Shown here: in pieces, positions 36,539 to 45,408 of the stretch
Layout: each line of letters starts with the position of its first letter
How positions within the stretch are numbered: position 1 is the stretch's first letter
Origin: Leifsonia sp. Leaf264
GTDB taxonomy: Bacteria > Actinomycetota > Actinomycetes > Actinomycetales > Microbacteriaceae
DNA length: 64,000 nucleotides
Reading direction: 5' to 3'
NCBI RefSeq assembly: GCF_001422325.1
Contig: NZ_LMMR01000005.1
Location: 620,001 to 684,000, forward strand
Translations under genes and position numbers: made by a program
The notes under the pieces: model-generated
Database searches by the model: none
Told to the model about the DNA's origin: nothing
What the model saw: only the letters and a program-made list of their open reading frames with translations

Positions 36539-37813
36539 TCACGGGTTCGGATCGTCGTGAACGACGACCCGCGACAACTCCACTGTGCCGTCAGGGAGTC
36601 GCCAGAAATGCAGCCGGCGGGCAGCGGCGACGTTCGTCTCCACGCTCACCCGGAAGCACACGGCACCGTCCTCACGGGACCATGGTGCGTTCGCTCCGCC
36701 TTCCCCTCGGCGAAGCGGGTGCAGCTTCCGGTGAGCTTGCACCCGACCGATCAGGACATCTACGACGCAGCGAAGCGCTTTCGATCTCAGCTGCGGGTCC
36801 AGCTCGTCGACACTGTCGGCGAACATCGGGCCGATCCGGTACTCCGGCAGTGGGGCTTCCGTCTTCTCCGATGACGGCACCCGGTCCACCCAGGCGCCCA
36901 GAATCGCATGCCGCACAGCCTCTCCAGCATCTTGGAATGCGTCCGGCCGCCACGTCGTGACGGCCTCGCCGGCGTCCTGCCGGTCGATGCGTCGTGCTCG
37001 CGTCGCGGTTGTCCTCAGCCTCTCGCTGAGCTCTGAGACTTTCGTCTGGAGTTGGGCGGCGAGGATCAGGGCTTCTCTGGCTTCTTCGGACCGTTGGGAT
37101 GAGCGGTTCAGTTCGTTGGTGAGCCCGATGGTTTTCAGTCGCCAGCTGTCCCGGTCGGTGGTCATCACCCTGAGGTCCCGTTCCGCTTTGGACAGCTTGG
37201 AGCGGAGCGTGGCGAAGATCTCGTCGGTGCTCTCGACGACCGGTTTTGCAGGTTCCGGGTCGGGTGCCGGGGTTGGTGCGGGTGCCGGCGGCGCTTTCGG
37301 TTTGGCGGTGGCTATCCGCTGCATCGCGGTCATGGCGTCGGCCGGGGTTTTCAGCGGTGCGTGGAACAGGAGCGAGTTGTGTCTGGGGAGCCTGGCGGCG
37401 GCGTCCTGCAGGTCGAGGATGTCGTCACGTCGGGCTGCGGCGAGGACTGACCAGACCAGCTGTTGGTATTTCTGGCCGGCTTCGTCGGCGTCATGGGCGA
37501 GGAACAGTTTCGCTTCGGAGCGGTTGAACTTCCACGCGAGTCCTGCCGGGTAGACCCGCACAGCTCCGCCCCACACCTTGCCGTTGTCGGGCATGTGGTC
37601 GGTGAACAGGTAGTTCGGTTGGCCGGCCGGGAGGACGCATACATCAACGTCTGTGCCGCATCCGTCGACGATGGCTCCGGGGTCGAAGAACGGCCCGTGG
37701 GCGCGCAGGGATTGCGTGATCACCACGGTGACCCGATCTCGTCCTGGATGCTGAAGATGTTCCGCTAGTTCGCGGACATCGTCCGCCGTCTTGACGAACC
37801 CCATGCCCCACAT
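36539..37813 (-). CDS. Hypothetical three-part protein, paralogue of 45409-46788, 424 aa
   Basis: N-terminal domain (VTVVITQSLRAHGPFFDPGAIVDGCGTDVDVCVLPAGQPNYLFTDHMPD...VWGGAVRVYP), a Pro/Ala linker, a coiled coil (KLSKAERDLRVMTTDRDSWRLK ... ELSERLRTT), and a C-terminal domain with HPLRRGEGGANAPWSREDGAVCFR and RRLHFWRLPDGTVELSRVVVHDDPNP. The same architecture and C-terminus recur at 45409-46788. Function unknown. ATG 37813 or 37804; only a degenerate motif upstream. Confidence 0.65.
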   Translation of the reverse strand: MWGMGFVKTADDVRELAEHLQHPGRDRVTVVITQSLRAHGPFFDPGAIVDGCGTDVDVCVLPAGQPNYLFTDHMPDNGKVWGGAVRVYPAGLAWKFNRSEAKLFLAHDADEAGQKYQQLVWSVLAAARRDDILDLQDAAARLPRHNSLLFHAPLKTPADAMTAMQRIATAKPKAPPAPAPTPAPDPEPAKPVVESTDEIFATLRSKLSKAERDLRVMTTDRDSWRLKTIGLTNELNRSSQRSEEAREALILAAQLQTKVSELSERLRTTATRARRIDRQDAGEAVTTWRPDAFQDAGEAVRHAILGAWVDRVPSSEKTEAPLPEYRIGPMFADSVDELDPQLRSKALRCVVDVLIGRVQAHRKLHPLRRGEGGANAPWSREDGAVCFRVSVETNVAAARRLHFWRLPDGTVELSRVVVHDDPNP

Positions 37814-37873
37814 TCTTGCACTGGGGTGTCTGCCGGTGGGGGTGGATCTGTGCGGCGCGTCTCAGGTTGCCGT

Positions 37874-38122
37874 TCAGTCAGCCCAGACGCGTTCCGGGTG
37901 TGCCGGGTAGATGATCTTCCCGTTGAACCAGTTGCCGATCTTCTCCCCGTCGGGGGTGGTGCCGAGCCAGTGCTTGTACCGCCGGTCCTGGTCGAGATTC
38001 CGGCCGGTGAACACACCCCATGTCTGGTTGCAGGTGGGGCACTGCCACAGTGCGCCGACGGGGTTGCTGTCCAGTGGCGGGACGGCGCATGGGTGCGGTG
38101 TCGGTGTTTCAGGTGTGCTCAT
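37874..38122 (-). CDS. Small CxxC protein, 82 aa
   Basis: MSTPETPTPHPCAVPPLDSNPVGALWQCPTCNQTWGVFTG. One CPTC knuckle and another Cys may bind zinc. Function unknown; SD TGGAGA, and a CGCCACATG motif about 31 nt upstream. Confidence 0.6.
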   Translation of the reverse strand: MSTPETPTPHPCAVPPLDSNPVGALWQCPTCNQTWGVFTGRNLDQDRRYKHWLGTTPDGEKIGNWFNGKIIYPAHPERVWAD

Positions 38123-38152
38123 CGGGCGTCTCCAGGTCGGCTTCTGGGGTGA

Positions 38153-38165
38153 GGCATGTGGCGGA
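38153..38165 (-). promoter_or_regulatory. TCCGCCACATGCC motif
   Basis: About 31 nt upstream of ATG 38122; sits just downstream of the hairpin at 38171-38204. Confidence 0.5.
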
Positions 38166-38170
38166 CGCAG

Positions 38171-38204
38171 AACCGCCCCGGCGGTTGAGGCTGCCGGGGC
38201 GGTT
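38171..38204. terminator. Hairpin after the Ig-repeat protein gene
   Basis: Perfect 12-bp stem AACCGCCCCGGC / GCCGGGGCGGTT with a 10-nt loop. Confidence 0.8.
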
Positions 38205-38218
38205 CGTGTGGAGGGGTT

Positions 38219-40525
38219 CTACTCTGCCGGGGTCTCCGGGTTGGTGGGCTCCTCCGGGTTGGTCGGGCCATCGCCCGGGTTGTCGCCGGGTTCGGTGGGC
38301 TCGTCTCCGGGCTCGTCGCCGGGGTTTTCGCCCGGGTTGTCGCCGGGCTCCTCGCCGGGCTCTTCGACGGGGTCAGCCGCGATGATCTGTCCGGTGGTGG
38401 CGAAGTACCGGTTGACTTCGAGGTGGCTGTTCACGAGGGCGGTGATGACGTGGCCGATGTCGTCCTCGTCGAGGACGTAGTTCGGACCGTCCTGCCAGTC
38501 GATGAGCTCACCGTCGCGGAACCACCGGTAGGTCTGGCCTTCGGGGTTCGCCTCCGGGTCCTCCCAGATGCTGAGGACCTCGCCTGCCTGCTCGGTTCCG
38601 TGGAAGCTGGACGCCTCGAGGCTGCCGTCGAACTGGGTGGTGCCTTCGGTGTCGGAGTACCAGGAGCGCTGCTGGTATCCGTCCTTGTTCGCTGTGACGA
38701 CCACAAACACCGGGTATCCGACGTCGTCGATCGTCTGCGTGTAGGTAGCGGCGTCGGCGCCGGGGATCAGCGTCTCGTAGCTGCGGTACCACTGGTAGGT
38801 CAGGGTTGCCCCTTCGACTGCCCAGTCGATTCCGATGACTGCGGTGAGCTCAGCGCCCATGATCCGCTCGCCGGCCGGTGTGGTCTGCTCGTCGCCGACG
38901 AAGTACAGCAGCTCGTCGCCGGGGTCGCCTTCGCCTTCACCCTCGCCCTCGCCTTCGCCTTCACCTTCGCCGGGCTCAGCGGCCACGGTCGGGTCGCCGC
39001 CTTCGGACGCCCAGGTCTGGGTTTCGTACCCGTCGCGGACTGCTGTCACGGTGGCGGTGATGACGTGGTCGATGTCGGCTTCGGTCTGGAAGTAGCTGCT
39101 GTCGTTGTAGGGCGTCTCGTCTTCGGTGAGGATCGGCTCGCCGTCTCGGAACCAGGCGACGTTCAGTTCGTCCGGTGACGGCTGGATCGCTTCGGGCAGT
39201 GCGACGTACAGGTCCTCGCCGACGGCACGGACACCGTTGACGTTGGGGGTCTCACCGCCGGTGAAGATACCGGCGAGGGTGTCGACCGATCCGCCTGACA
39301 CCCAGGACTTCGTGACGTATCCGGCCTTGGCGGCTGTGACGGTGACCTTGATCACGTGGCCACGGTCGGCGGCTTCGAGGGTGTAGCGGGACGTGGTGGC
39401 TTCAGCGACCGGCAGGCCGTCTCGTGTCCACTGGTAGCTGATCGTCGGGGTTCCGGCGATGGGGCTGACCGATGCCGTGAGGAGCTCACCGACGCGGTGC
39501 TCGCCGGTGATCCCGATCTCGGGGGTGGCGAACACGGACAGGCCCGTGGTCTTCGCGGTCGACGTCAGAGCGAACACCGCGGTTGCGTGCCCGGTCCTCG
39601 CGACGGTGACCTTGGCGGTGGTGACGGTCCCGATGTCGGTTTCGGTCTCCGTGTACGTGGCCTTGGTGGCGCCGGCGATGGCCTTCCCGTCTCGGTACCA
39701 CTGGTAGGCGACGCTGGTGGCTGCCGGGGTGAACACTCCGGGGGTGATGGTGAGGGTGGAGCCGATGATCCGGTTTCCGGCCCAGGTGGGCTTGCCTGTG
39801 ACGGCCGCTCCTGCTGCTGCCTTCGACTTGTTGGTGGTCGACCATGCACGGGAGACGTAGTTCGCCTTGGCGGCGGTGACCTTGACGTTCACGACAGCGT
39901 TGTAGTCGGCGGCGGAGAGGACGTAGGTGGTCTTGGTGGCTCCGGGGATGGCTACGCCGTTCCGGGTCCACTGGTACGTGAACGCGGGAGTGGGGGCGAG
40001 CTTGGCGGGTGCCTTGGCTGTCAGGGTCTTGCCGACCTGGAGGGTGCCGGTGAGGCTGGGGACGGTGGTGCCGGCGATCACGCCGTAGGTCTTCACCTTG
40101 GGGGACGTCCACGACTTGGAGGCTTTGCCCTTCTTCGCAATGACGCGCACCTGGAGCTGGTGTCCGATGTCGGCGGTGGTCTGCTTGTAGGTGGTCTTCG
40201 TCGCCTTCGAGATCGCCTTGCCGTCCCGGTACCACTGGTACGTGGAGACGTAGCCGGCCGGGGTCCACTTGCTGGGCTTGGCGGTGAGCGTGGAGCCGAC
40301 GGTGTGGCTGCCGGAGACAGTGGGGGTGAGGGCGGCTGCGGCAACGAGGCGCACTTCTGTGTGCTGGTCGCTGGTCTCGGAGTGGATCACGAGGCTGGCA
40401 TGGGACGGCTGCGGTGTCGCGGCGAATGCTGGTGTGACTGTGCATGCAAGGACGGCTGCGACGGCGGTCGTTGCGACCCCCACCTTCCAGTTCCTGCTGC
40501 GTGGCTGTGTGCTAGATGGGTGCAT
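38219..40525 (-). CDS. Secreted Ig-like repeat surface protein, 768 aa
   Basis: Signal peptide (VGVATTAVAAVLACTVTPAFAA), then about seven Ig-like repeats of roughly 90 residues with the signature TYQWYRDGKAI...ATKTTYTQT..DIG, an EGEGEGEG tract, and a C-terminal Pro/Glu/Asn/Gly repeat tail (PGEEPGDNPGENPG). No sortase LPxTG motif or membrane anchor is seen at the end. Probably an adhesin or shield; shares repeat type with the metalloprotease at 51450. The start at 40525 is set by the motif 10 nt upstream. Confidence 0.8.
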   Translation of the reverse strand: MHPSSTQPRSRNWKVGVATTAVAAVLACTVTPAFAATPQPSHASLVIHSETSDQHTEVRLVAAAALTPTVSGSHTVGSTLTAKPSKWTPAGYVSTYQWYRDGKAISKATKTTYKQTTADIGHQLQVRVIAKKGKASKSWTSPKVKTYGVIAGTTVPSLTGTLQVGKTLTAKAPAKLAPTPAFTYQWTRNGVAIPGATKTTYVLSAADYNAVVNVKVTAAKANYVSRAWSTTNKSKAAAGAAVTGKPTWAGNRIIGSTLTITPGVFTPAATSVAYQWYRDGKAIAGATKATYTETETDIGTVTTAKVTVARTGHATAVFALTSTAKTTGLSVFATPEIGITGEHRVGELLTASVSPIAGTPTISYQWTRDGLPVAEATTSRYTLEAADRGHVIKVTVTAAKAGYVTKSWVSGGSVDTLAGIFTGGETPNVNGVRAVGEDLYVALPEAIQPSPDELNVAWFRDGEPILTEDETPYNDSSYFQTEADIDHVITATVTAVRDGYETQTWASEGGDPTVAAEPGEGEGEGEGEGEGEGDPGDELLYFVGDEQTTPAGERIMGAELTAVIGIDWAVEGATLTYQWYRSYETLIPGADAATYTQTIDDVGYPVFVVVTANKDGYQQRSWYSDTEGTTQFDGSLEASSFHGTEQAGEVLSIWEDPEANPEGQTYRWFRDGELIDWQDGPNYVLDEDDIGHVITALVNSHLEVNRYFATTGQIIAADPVEEPGEEPGDNPGENPGDEPGDEPTEPGDNPGDGPTNPEEPTNPETPAE

Positions 40526-40533
40526 ATCGGACG

Positions 40534-40546
40534 GACATGTGGCGAA
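40534..40546 (-). promoter_or_regulatory. Start-associated motif TTCGCCACATGTC
   Basis: 10 nt from CACATG to ATG 40525. Confidence 0.6.
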
Positions 40547-40575
40547 AACCCTTTTGTCCCTTGTGGGGACGGAAA

Positions 40576-40605
40576 CGCCCCGGTCAGCCGAAGCCAACCG
40601 GGGCG
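40576..40605. terminator. Hairpin after nrdE
   Basis: CGCCCCGG / CCGGGGCG 8-bp perfect stem with a 14-nt loop, 20 nt after the nrdE stop. Confidence 0.7.
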
Positions 40606-40624
40606 ATCCTTGTCACGCCCTAGG

Positions 40625-42757
40625 TCACAGGGCGCAGGAGACGCATCCGTCGATTTCTGTCCCTTCGAGGGCCATCTGACGGATCCGGACGTAGTAGATC
40701 GTCTTGATCCCGGACTGCCAGGCGCGGATGTACGCCTTGTTGAGGTCGCGGGTGGTGGCGGTGTCGGGGAAGAACAGGGTCAGCGAGAGGCCCTGGTCGA
40801 CGTGCTGTGTCGCGGCGGCGTACGTGTCGATGATCTTCTCGTAGCCGATCTCGTACGAGTCCTGGTAGTAGTCCAGGTTCTCGTTCGTCATGAACGGCGC
40901 CGGGAAGTACACGCGGCCGAGCTTGCCTTCCTTGCGGATCTCGATCTTCGCGGCGATCGGGTGGATCGACGCGGTCGAGTTGTTGATGTAGGAGATCGAG
41001 CCGGTCGGCGGGACCGCCTGCAGGTAGGCGTTGTAGAGGCCGGTCTTCTTGACCTTCTTCGCCAGCGCCACCCAGTCGTCCTGCGTGGGGATGTCGATGC
41101 CGGCGTCCTTGAAGAGCTTGACGACCTTCTTCGTGGCCGGCTTCCACTCCTGCTCGGTGTACTTGGTGAAGAACTCACCGGATGCGTACTTCGAGTCCTC
41201 GAAGCCGAAGAACGTCTCGCCCTTCTCCTTCGCGATCTTGTTCGACGCGGAGAGCGCGTGGAACAGGACCGTGTAGAAGTACATGTTGGTGAAGTCGATG
41301 CCTTCCTCGGAGCCGTAGTAGACGTGCTCGCGGGCGAGGTAGCCGTGGAGGTTCATCTGGCCGAGGCCGATCGCGTGGGACTTGTTGTTGCCGTTGACGA
41401 TCGAGGGGACCGAGTTGATCTCCGACAGGTCGCTGACTGCGGAGAGGCCACGGATGGCGACCTCCACCGTCTTGGCGAGGTTGCCGCCGTCCATCGCGAG
41501 GGCGATGTTCATGGAGCCGAGGTTGCAGCTGATGTCGCGGCCGACCTCCGAGTAGGAGAGGTCCTCGTTGTAGCTGGACGGGGTGTTGACCTGGAGGATC
41601 TCCGAGCAGAGGTTCGACATGTTGATGCGGCCCTTGATCGGGTTCGCAGCGTTCACGGTGTCCTCGAACACGATGTACGGGTAGCCGGACTCGAACTGCA
41701 GCTCTGCGATGGTCTGGAAGAACTCGCGGGCGTTGATCTTCGATTTCTTGATGCGGCCGTCGTTGACCATGTCGTAGTAGTTCTCGGTGACCGGCACGTC
41801 GGCGAACGGCTTGCCGTACACCTTCTCGACGTCGTAGGGCGAGAAAAGGTACATGTCCTCGTTCTTCTTCGCGAGCTCGAACGTGATGTCGGGGACGACG
41901 ACGCCGAGGGACAGCGTCTTGATGCGGATCTTCTCGTCAGCGTTCTCTCGCTTCGTGTCGAGGAACCGCATGATGTCCGGGTGGTGAGCCGACAGGTACA
42001 CGGCGCCGGCACCCTGACGTGCGCCGAGCTGGTTCGCGTAGGAGAACGAGTCCTCCAGCAGCTTCATGATGGGGATGATGCCGGACGACTGGTTCTCGAT
42101 CTGCTTGATCGGAGCGCCGGACTCACGGACGTTGGAGAGGAGCAGGGCGACGCCGCCGCCGCGCTTGGAGAGCTGCAGGGCGCTGTTGATGCCGCGGCTG
42201 ATGGACTCCATGTTGTCCTCGATGCGGAGCAGGAAGCAGGAGACGAGCTCGCCGCGCTGCGCCTTGCCGGCGTTCAGGAACGTCGGGGTGGCGGGCTGGA
42301 AGCGGCCGGAGAGGATCTCCTCCATGAGGTACTCCGCCTGCTTCTTGTCACCCTGGGCGAGGAAGAGGGCGGTCATGACGACACGGTCCTCGAAACGCTC
42401 CAGGTAGCGCTTGCCGTCGAACGTCTTCAGCGTGTAGCTGGTGTAGTACTTGAACGCGCCGAGGAACGACTCGAAACGAGCCTTCTTGTCGTACGCCTTC
42501 TTGGTGAGCTCCTTCACGAACGGGACACCGTAGGTGTCGAACGTGCCGGGCTCGTAGTACTGCTTCTCCAGCAGGTATTCGATGCGCTCCTCGAGAGAGT
42601 GGAAGAACACCGTGTTCTGGTTCACGTGCTGCAGGAAGTACTCCCGCGCAGCCTCGCGGTCCTTGTCGAACTGGATCTTTCCATCGTTGTCGTAGAGGTT
42701 GAGCATCGCGTTGAGCGAGTGGTAGTCGAGCTGTGTGCGATCGGGTGCAGCGATCAC
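40625..42757 (-). CDS. nrdE: Class Ib ribonucleotide reductase large subunit, 710 aa
   Basis: Complete Nrd[24 protein letters not shown] (active-site Cys), [38 protein letters not shown] (radical-site Cys region), [40 protein letters not shown], and the C-terminal redox tail [10 protein letters not shown] with Cys-x-x-Cys. Reduces NDPs to dNDPs with NrdF. Starts at GTG 42757, overlapping the nrdI stop (GTGA). Confidence 0.96.
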   Translation of the reverse strand: MIAAPDRTQLDYHSLNAMLNLYDNDGKIQFDKDREAAREYFLQHVNQNTVFFHSLEERIEYLLEKQYYEPGTFDTYGVPFVKELTKKAYDKKARFESFLGAFKYYTSYTLKTFDGKRYLERFEDRVVMTALFLAQGDKKQAEYLMEEILSGRFQPATPTFLNAGKAQRGELVSCFLLRIEDNMESISRGINSALQLSKRGGGVALLLSNVRESGAPIKQIENQSSGIIPIMKLLEDSFSYANQLGARQGAGAVYLSAHHPDIMRFLDTKRENADEKIRIKTLSLGVVVPDITFELAKKNEDMYLFSPYDVEKVYGKPFADVPVTENYYDMVNDGRIKKSKINAREFFQTIAELQFESGYPYIVFEDTVNAANPIKGRINMSNLCSEILQVNTPSSYNEDLSYSEVGRDISCNLGSMNIALAMDGGNLAKTVEVAIRGLSAVSDLSEINSVPSIVNGNNKSHAIGLGQMNLHGYLAREHVYYGSEEGIDFTNMYFYTVLFHALSASNKIAKEKGETFFGFEDSKYASGEFFTKYTEQEWKPATKKVVKLFKDAGIDIPTQDDWVALAKKVKKTGLYNAYLQAVPPTGSISYINNSTASIHPIAAKIEIRKEGKLGRVYFPAPFMTNENLDYYQDSYEIGYEKIIDTYAAATQHVDQGLSLTLFFPDTATTRDLNKAYIRAWQSGIKTIYYVRIRQMALEGTEIDGCVSCAL

Positions 42758-43158
42758 GGCTGTTGTTTCCAAAAGGCTTCCAATCCTTCGAGGACGGCCT
42801 GTCGGTCGTCCGGGGTTCCAAATACTTCGAATGTGTAGAGCAACGGGACGTTGCATTTCTCTGCGACGATGCGGGCTGCCAGGCAGTACGCTTCGCCGAA
42901 GTTTGTGTTGCCGGCGCCGATCACTCCGCGGAGGAGGGCCCGGTTGTCGGGGTGGTTGAGGAACTTGATGACCTGCTTCGGGACGGCTCCTCCGTCGTTC
43001 CCTCCGCCATACGTCGGGAGGATCAAGACATGTGGCGACTCCATGACGACGGTGTCGTCCTTCGTCATGACCGGGAGACGGGTGGCGGGCAGGTCGAGGG
43101 ATTCGACGAACCGGTGGGTATTTCCGGAGACGCTGGAGAAGTAGGAGATGGTGCTCAT
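42754..43158 (-). CDS. nrdI: NrdI flavodoxin-like protein, 134 aa
   Basis: FMN-binding protein that activates the NrdF cofactor. Shows [16 protein letters not shown] phosphate loop, [20 protein letters not shown], and [38 protein letters not shown]. Normal length. Coupled to nrdE. No nrdH glutaredoxin gene is found in the operon or elsewhere in the window. ATG 43158 lies 25 nt after the upstream gene. Confidence 0.95.
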   Translation of the reverse strand: MSTISYFSSVSGNTHRFVESLDLPATRLPVMTKDDTVVMESPHVLILPTYGGGNDGGAVPKQVIKFLNHPDNRALLRGVIGAGNTNFGEAYCLAARIVAEKCNVPLLYTFEVFGTPDDRQAVLEGLEAFWKQQP

Positions 43159-43183
43159 GCGGGGGCTGAGGTTCTGGGGACGC

Positions 43184-43759
43184 TTACGCGTCGAGAATGG
43201 TGGGGTCGCGGAGGATCTCCAACTCGCGCTCGTCGAACGATCCGGGACGGTACTTGGCGACCATGTTGTCCACGACCTCGTCACGAGTCAGCTCCGGTGC
43301 CGCTGCAGCGTCGTTGTCGATCTGTGCCAGGGTCTGCTGGAGTTCGATGAGGATGTCCGCGGCGCCGTACTGGCCCCAGTTCGGGAGAGCCTTGGCGGCG
43401 AAGTCGTTGTACGCCTCGACTTCGGGCAGGAGGTTCGCGTTCATCCCGTTTCTGCGGAAGATGGTCTCGCCGCCTCGTCCGTGGTTCTCGACTGTCAGCA
43501 GCTTGTCGCCGTTGAAGTACAGCTCAGCTTCGAAAGCTCCCTGAGGACCGACCGAGAAGTCACCGATGTAGCCGGACTTCCGTGGCTTGTACTTCCTGAT
43601 CTCGTACCCGCCGAGCTGGCCGGGGTTCCGCGGTGCGGTGAGCGGTGCAATTTCAGCGGCCTGCTGGGTCTTCTGGGTGTACAGGCCGGAGCCGTCGTGG
43701 GCGGCGCTGTTCACGTCGACGCTCTTCTGGGCGCCGGTCTTCTTCGGAGTGGTCGTCAT
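43184..43759 (-). CDS. Hypothetical protein, 191 aa
   Basis: [33 protein letters not shown]; mostly soluble, with a beta segment [27 protein letters not shown] and a helical C-terminus. No family recognised. Heads the nrdI-nrdE unit, so it may be expressed with dNTP synthesis. Start set by GCCGCACACCTA, 9 nt upstream. Confidence 0.65.
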   Translation of the reverse strand: MTTTPKKTGAQKSVDVNSAAHDGSGLYTQKTQQAAEIAPLTAPRNPGQLGGYEIRKYKPRKSGYIGDFSVGPQGAFEAELYFNGDKLLTVENHGRGGETIFRRNGMNANLLPEVEAYNDFAAKALPNWGQYGAADILIELQQTLAQIDNDAAAAPELTRDEVVDNMVAKYRPGSFDERELEILRDPTILDA

Positions 43760-43764
43760 GCTGC

Positions 43765-43778
43765 TTAGGTGTGCGGCC
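43765..43778 (-). promoter_or_regulatory. Start-associated motif GGCCGCACACCTAA
   Basis: 9 nt from GCACAC to ATG 43759; likely promoter for the nrdI-nrdE unit. Confidence 0.55.
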
Positions 43779-43815
43779 GCGAGGAGCGGCGTGTCGGGTT
43801 CGGGTGGTGCGAGCA

Positions 43816-43842
43816 GCCCCGGGCGATCCAATTTCCCGGGGC
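43816..43842. terminator. Hairpin after gene 43867-44187
   Basis: GCCCCGGG / CCCGGGGC perfect 8-bp stem with an 11-nt loop. Confidence 0.65.
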
Positions 43843-43855
43843 GTCTCGTGAGTCT

Positions 43856-43870
43856 TAGGTGCGCGGCTAC
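43856..43870 (-). promoter_or_regulatory. Orphan TAGCCGCGCACCTAA motif
   Basis: Contains the TAG of gene 43867-44187 and is followed by a terminator hairpin rather than a gene. Confidence 0.4.
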
Positions 43871-44187
43871 GGTCGCAGCTGCGGGATGAACGGGGCGAGT
43901 CGTTGCCGTTCGGCGAAGCTCAGCAGGTGCGGGAGGTTCACGATGGTCTCGACCGCGTCGGCGGTGTAGTTCGACTGGTGCGGGTCGGTCCAGTCGTTGG
44001 CTTCGAGCAGGTCGACGCCGACGAGGGACGCAAGGGTGATGGCGAGCCGGTACACCTTCTCGTGAAACTCGCTGCCCTTCGACACGTCGAAACCCTGTGG
44101 GAAGCTGAGGCCGGCAAGCCCCAGGATGTCGAGGGTGTCGACGTTAAGGTTCTCGTCGAGGTAGCGGGCGTAGCTGTTCGTCTCCAT
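43867..44187 (-). CDS. Hypothetical protein, 106 aa
   Basis: METNSYARYLDENLNVDTLDILGLAGLSFPQGFDV; helical, no recognised family. GTCCGCACATG lies 8 nt upstream of the ATG; bounded downstream by a hairpin, so monocistronic. Confidence 0.6.
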   Translation of the reverse strand: METNSYARYLDENLNVDTLDILGLAGLSFPQGFDVSKGSEFHEKVYRLAITLASLVGVDLLEANDWTDPHQSNYTADAVETIVNLPHLLSFAERQRLAPFIPQLRP

Positions 44188-44194
44188 GCCACAT

Positions 44195-44208
44195 CCATGT
44201 GCGGACTG
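44195..44208 (-). promoter_or_regulatory. Start-associated motif CAGTCCGCACATGG
   Basis: 8 nt from CACATG to ATG 44187. Confidence 0.55.
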
Positions 44209-44223
44209 TTCCGGTTTCGGAGC

Positions 44224-45276
44224 TCAGGACCCGATCTGCCGTCGGCTGGTCTGGTCGACCGGGCGAGGCCGGGGTGGTGCGACTCCCAGCAGTTGCGGCA
44301 CCCGGGTAGGGATCCGCCGGCCGCGTCTGACGATCCACAGGATGAGGGTGGCGGCGGCGATGAACAAGACGATGGACAGGATGGTGAACCAGGCGGCGGA
44401 GCCGATCACCCATTCGGCGTCCTTCTCGGTGAATGCGTCCCCGGAGTAGGACAGGATCGGGCCGAGTGCGAACGCGACCTGGCCTTCCGTTTCGGTGAAT
44501 GACCCGTCGTGGCCGGCGGCTCCGTGGTTGATCTCGGAAGTGGGCCCGCGGAGGTCGGGCCTGTCGACGGTCGGGCTTTGCGTGGCAGCAGGAGCTTCAA
44601 TCGGGGTGTCGGCGGGTTCTGGCTCTTCCTCGACTGGCGCCGGTTCCGGCTCAGGTTCCGGCTCGGGCTCTGGGGCGGGTGCGGGCTCCGGTGCGGGCTC
44701 GGGTTCGGGTGCAGGGTTCGGGGCTGGGGCGGGGTTCGGGGCTGGCGCAGGGTTCGGGGCTGGGGCAGGGTTCGGTGCGGGCGCTGCCCCTCCCCCGCCG
44801 CCGGACCCTTCAGATGGGTAGCCGGCGAAGATCTGAACCCATTCGAGGCCGCGAGGGTCGTAGCCGATTCCGATGCGGGTGTAGAGGCTTTGCAGGATGT
44901 TGTTGCGGTGGCCGGTTGAGCCCATCCATGCGTTCATCACCTGTTTGCCGGAGTCGTAGCCTTCGGCGATGTTCTCTCCGTTGGCTCGCCAGCCGGCGGG
45001 GATCCTGGCGGCCCGCCATTCGTTCGTGGAGTGGTCGAAGTCGCCGGAGTCGAAGATGTGCTTCGCCCATTCCTGGGCGATCGCGTCGAGGGTGGGGTCT
45101 CGGGTGAGGGCTGGGACTCCGGCGGCTGCGCGTTGCTGGTTGACGATGGTGAGGACGTCGTCCTGCTGTTGGGATGCGTGCAGCGGTGCACCGCCGATGA
45201 GGGTAGCTGCGAGGAACGCTGCCGCTGCAAGGAAGGCTGTCAGCCGCGGCCGTCGGCTCCTGCGCGTCGCGTCCAC
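44224..45276 (-). CDS. Secreted CAP/SCP-domain protein with C-terminal membrane anchor, 350 aa
   Basis: Signal peptide (LTAFLAAAAFLAATLIGGAPLHA), CAP domain at about 38-160 (VLTIVNQQRAAAGVPALTRDPTLDAIAQEWAKHI, DHSTNEW, GENIAEGYDSGKQVMNAWMGSTGHRNNIL), a long PAPNPAP/EPEP repeat linker, and a transmembrane helix near residues 290-315 (AAWFTILSIVLFIAAATLILWIV) followed by a basic tail. Starts at GTG 45276, 4 nt after a 12-codon reading frame with a strong SD, suggesting coupled translation. Confidence 0.82.
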   Translation of the reverse strand: MDATRRSRRPRLTAFLAAAAFLAATLIGGAPLHASQQQDDVLTIVNQQRAAAGVPALTRDPTLDAIAQEWAKHIFDSGDFDHSTNEWRAARIPAGWRANGENIAEGYDSGKQVMNAWMGSTGHRNNILQSLYTRIGIGYDPRGLEWVQIFAGYPSEGSGGGGGAAPAPNPAPAPNPAPAPNPAPAPNPAPEPEPAPEPAPAPEPEPEPEPEPAPVEEEPEPADTPIEAPAATQSPTVDRPDLRGPTSEINHGAAGHDGSFTETEGQVAFALGPILSYSGDAFTEKDAEWVIGSAAWFTILSIVLFIAAATLILWIVRRGRRIPTRVPQLLGVAPPRPRPVDQTSRRQIGS

Positions 45277-45280
45277 GGTT

Positions 45281-45319
45281 TCAGCACCACGCCCGGACGG
45301 TCGATGCGGTACAAGCCAT
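45281..45319 (-). CDS. Possible 12-aa leader peptide ahead of the CAP gene
   Basis: MACTASTVRAWC preceded by GAGGAGG at ideal spacing and ending 4 nt before GTG 45276, which itself lacks an SD. A CGCCACATG motif lies about 50 nt upstream. Confidence 0.3.
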   Translation of the reverse strand: MACTASTVRAWC

Positions 45320-45368
45320 GCTTGGTGCCTCCTCGTTCCGGGCGCTCCACACGGGAGTCCACGGCGGA

Positions 45369-45381
45369 GGCATGTGGCGAG
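45369..45381 (-). promoter_or_regulatory. TCTCGCCACATGCC motif
   Basis: About 50 nt upstream of the leader ATG 45319. Confidence 0.5.
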
Positions 45382-45408
45382 AAGCTCAACTGCGGTCGCT
45401 GCTCAGCG

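Noticed and set aside
39356-42838. 1160-codon open frame antisense to the Ig-repeat protein and nrdE
   Set aside because: Runs opposite two convincing genes and has the same shadow composition; nrdE conservation explains the openness.
43026-43038. TCGCCACATGTC motif inside nrdI
   Set aside because: It is in coding sequence (Ser-Pro-His-Val) in a strongly conserved gene, with no start at the usual spacing; most likely chance or codon use.
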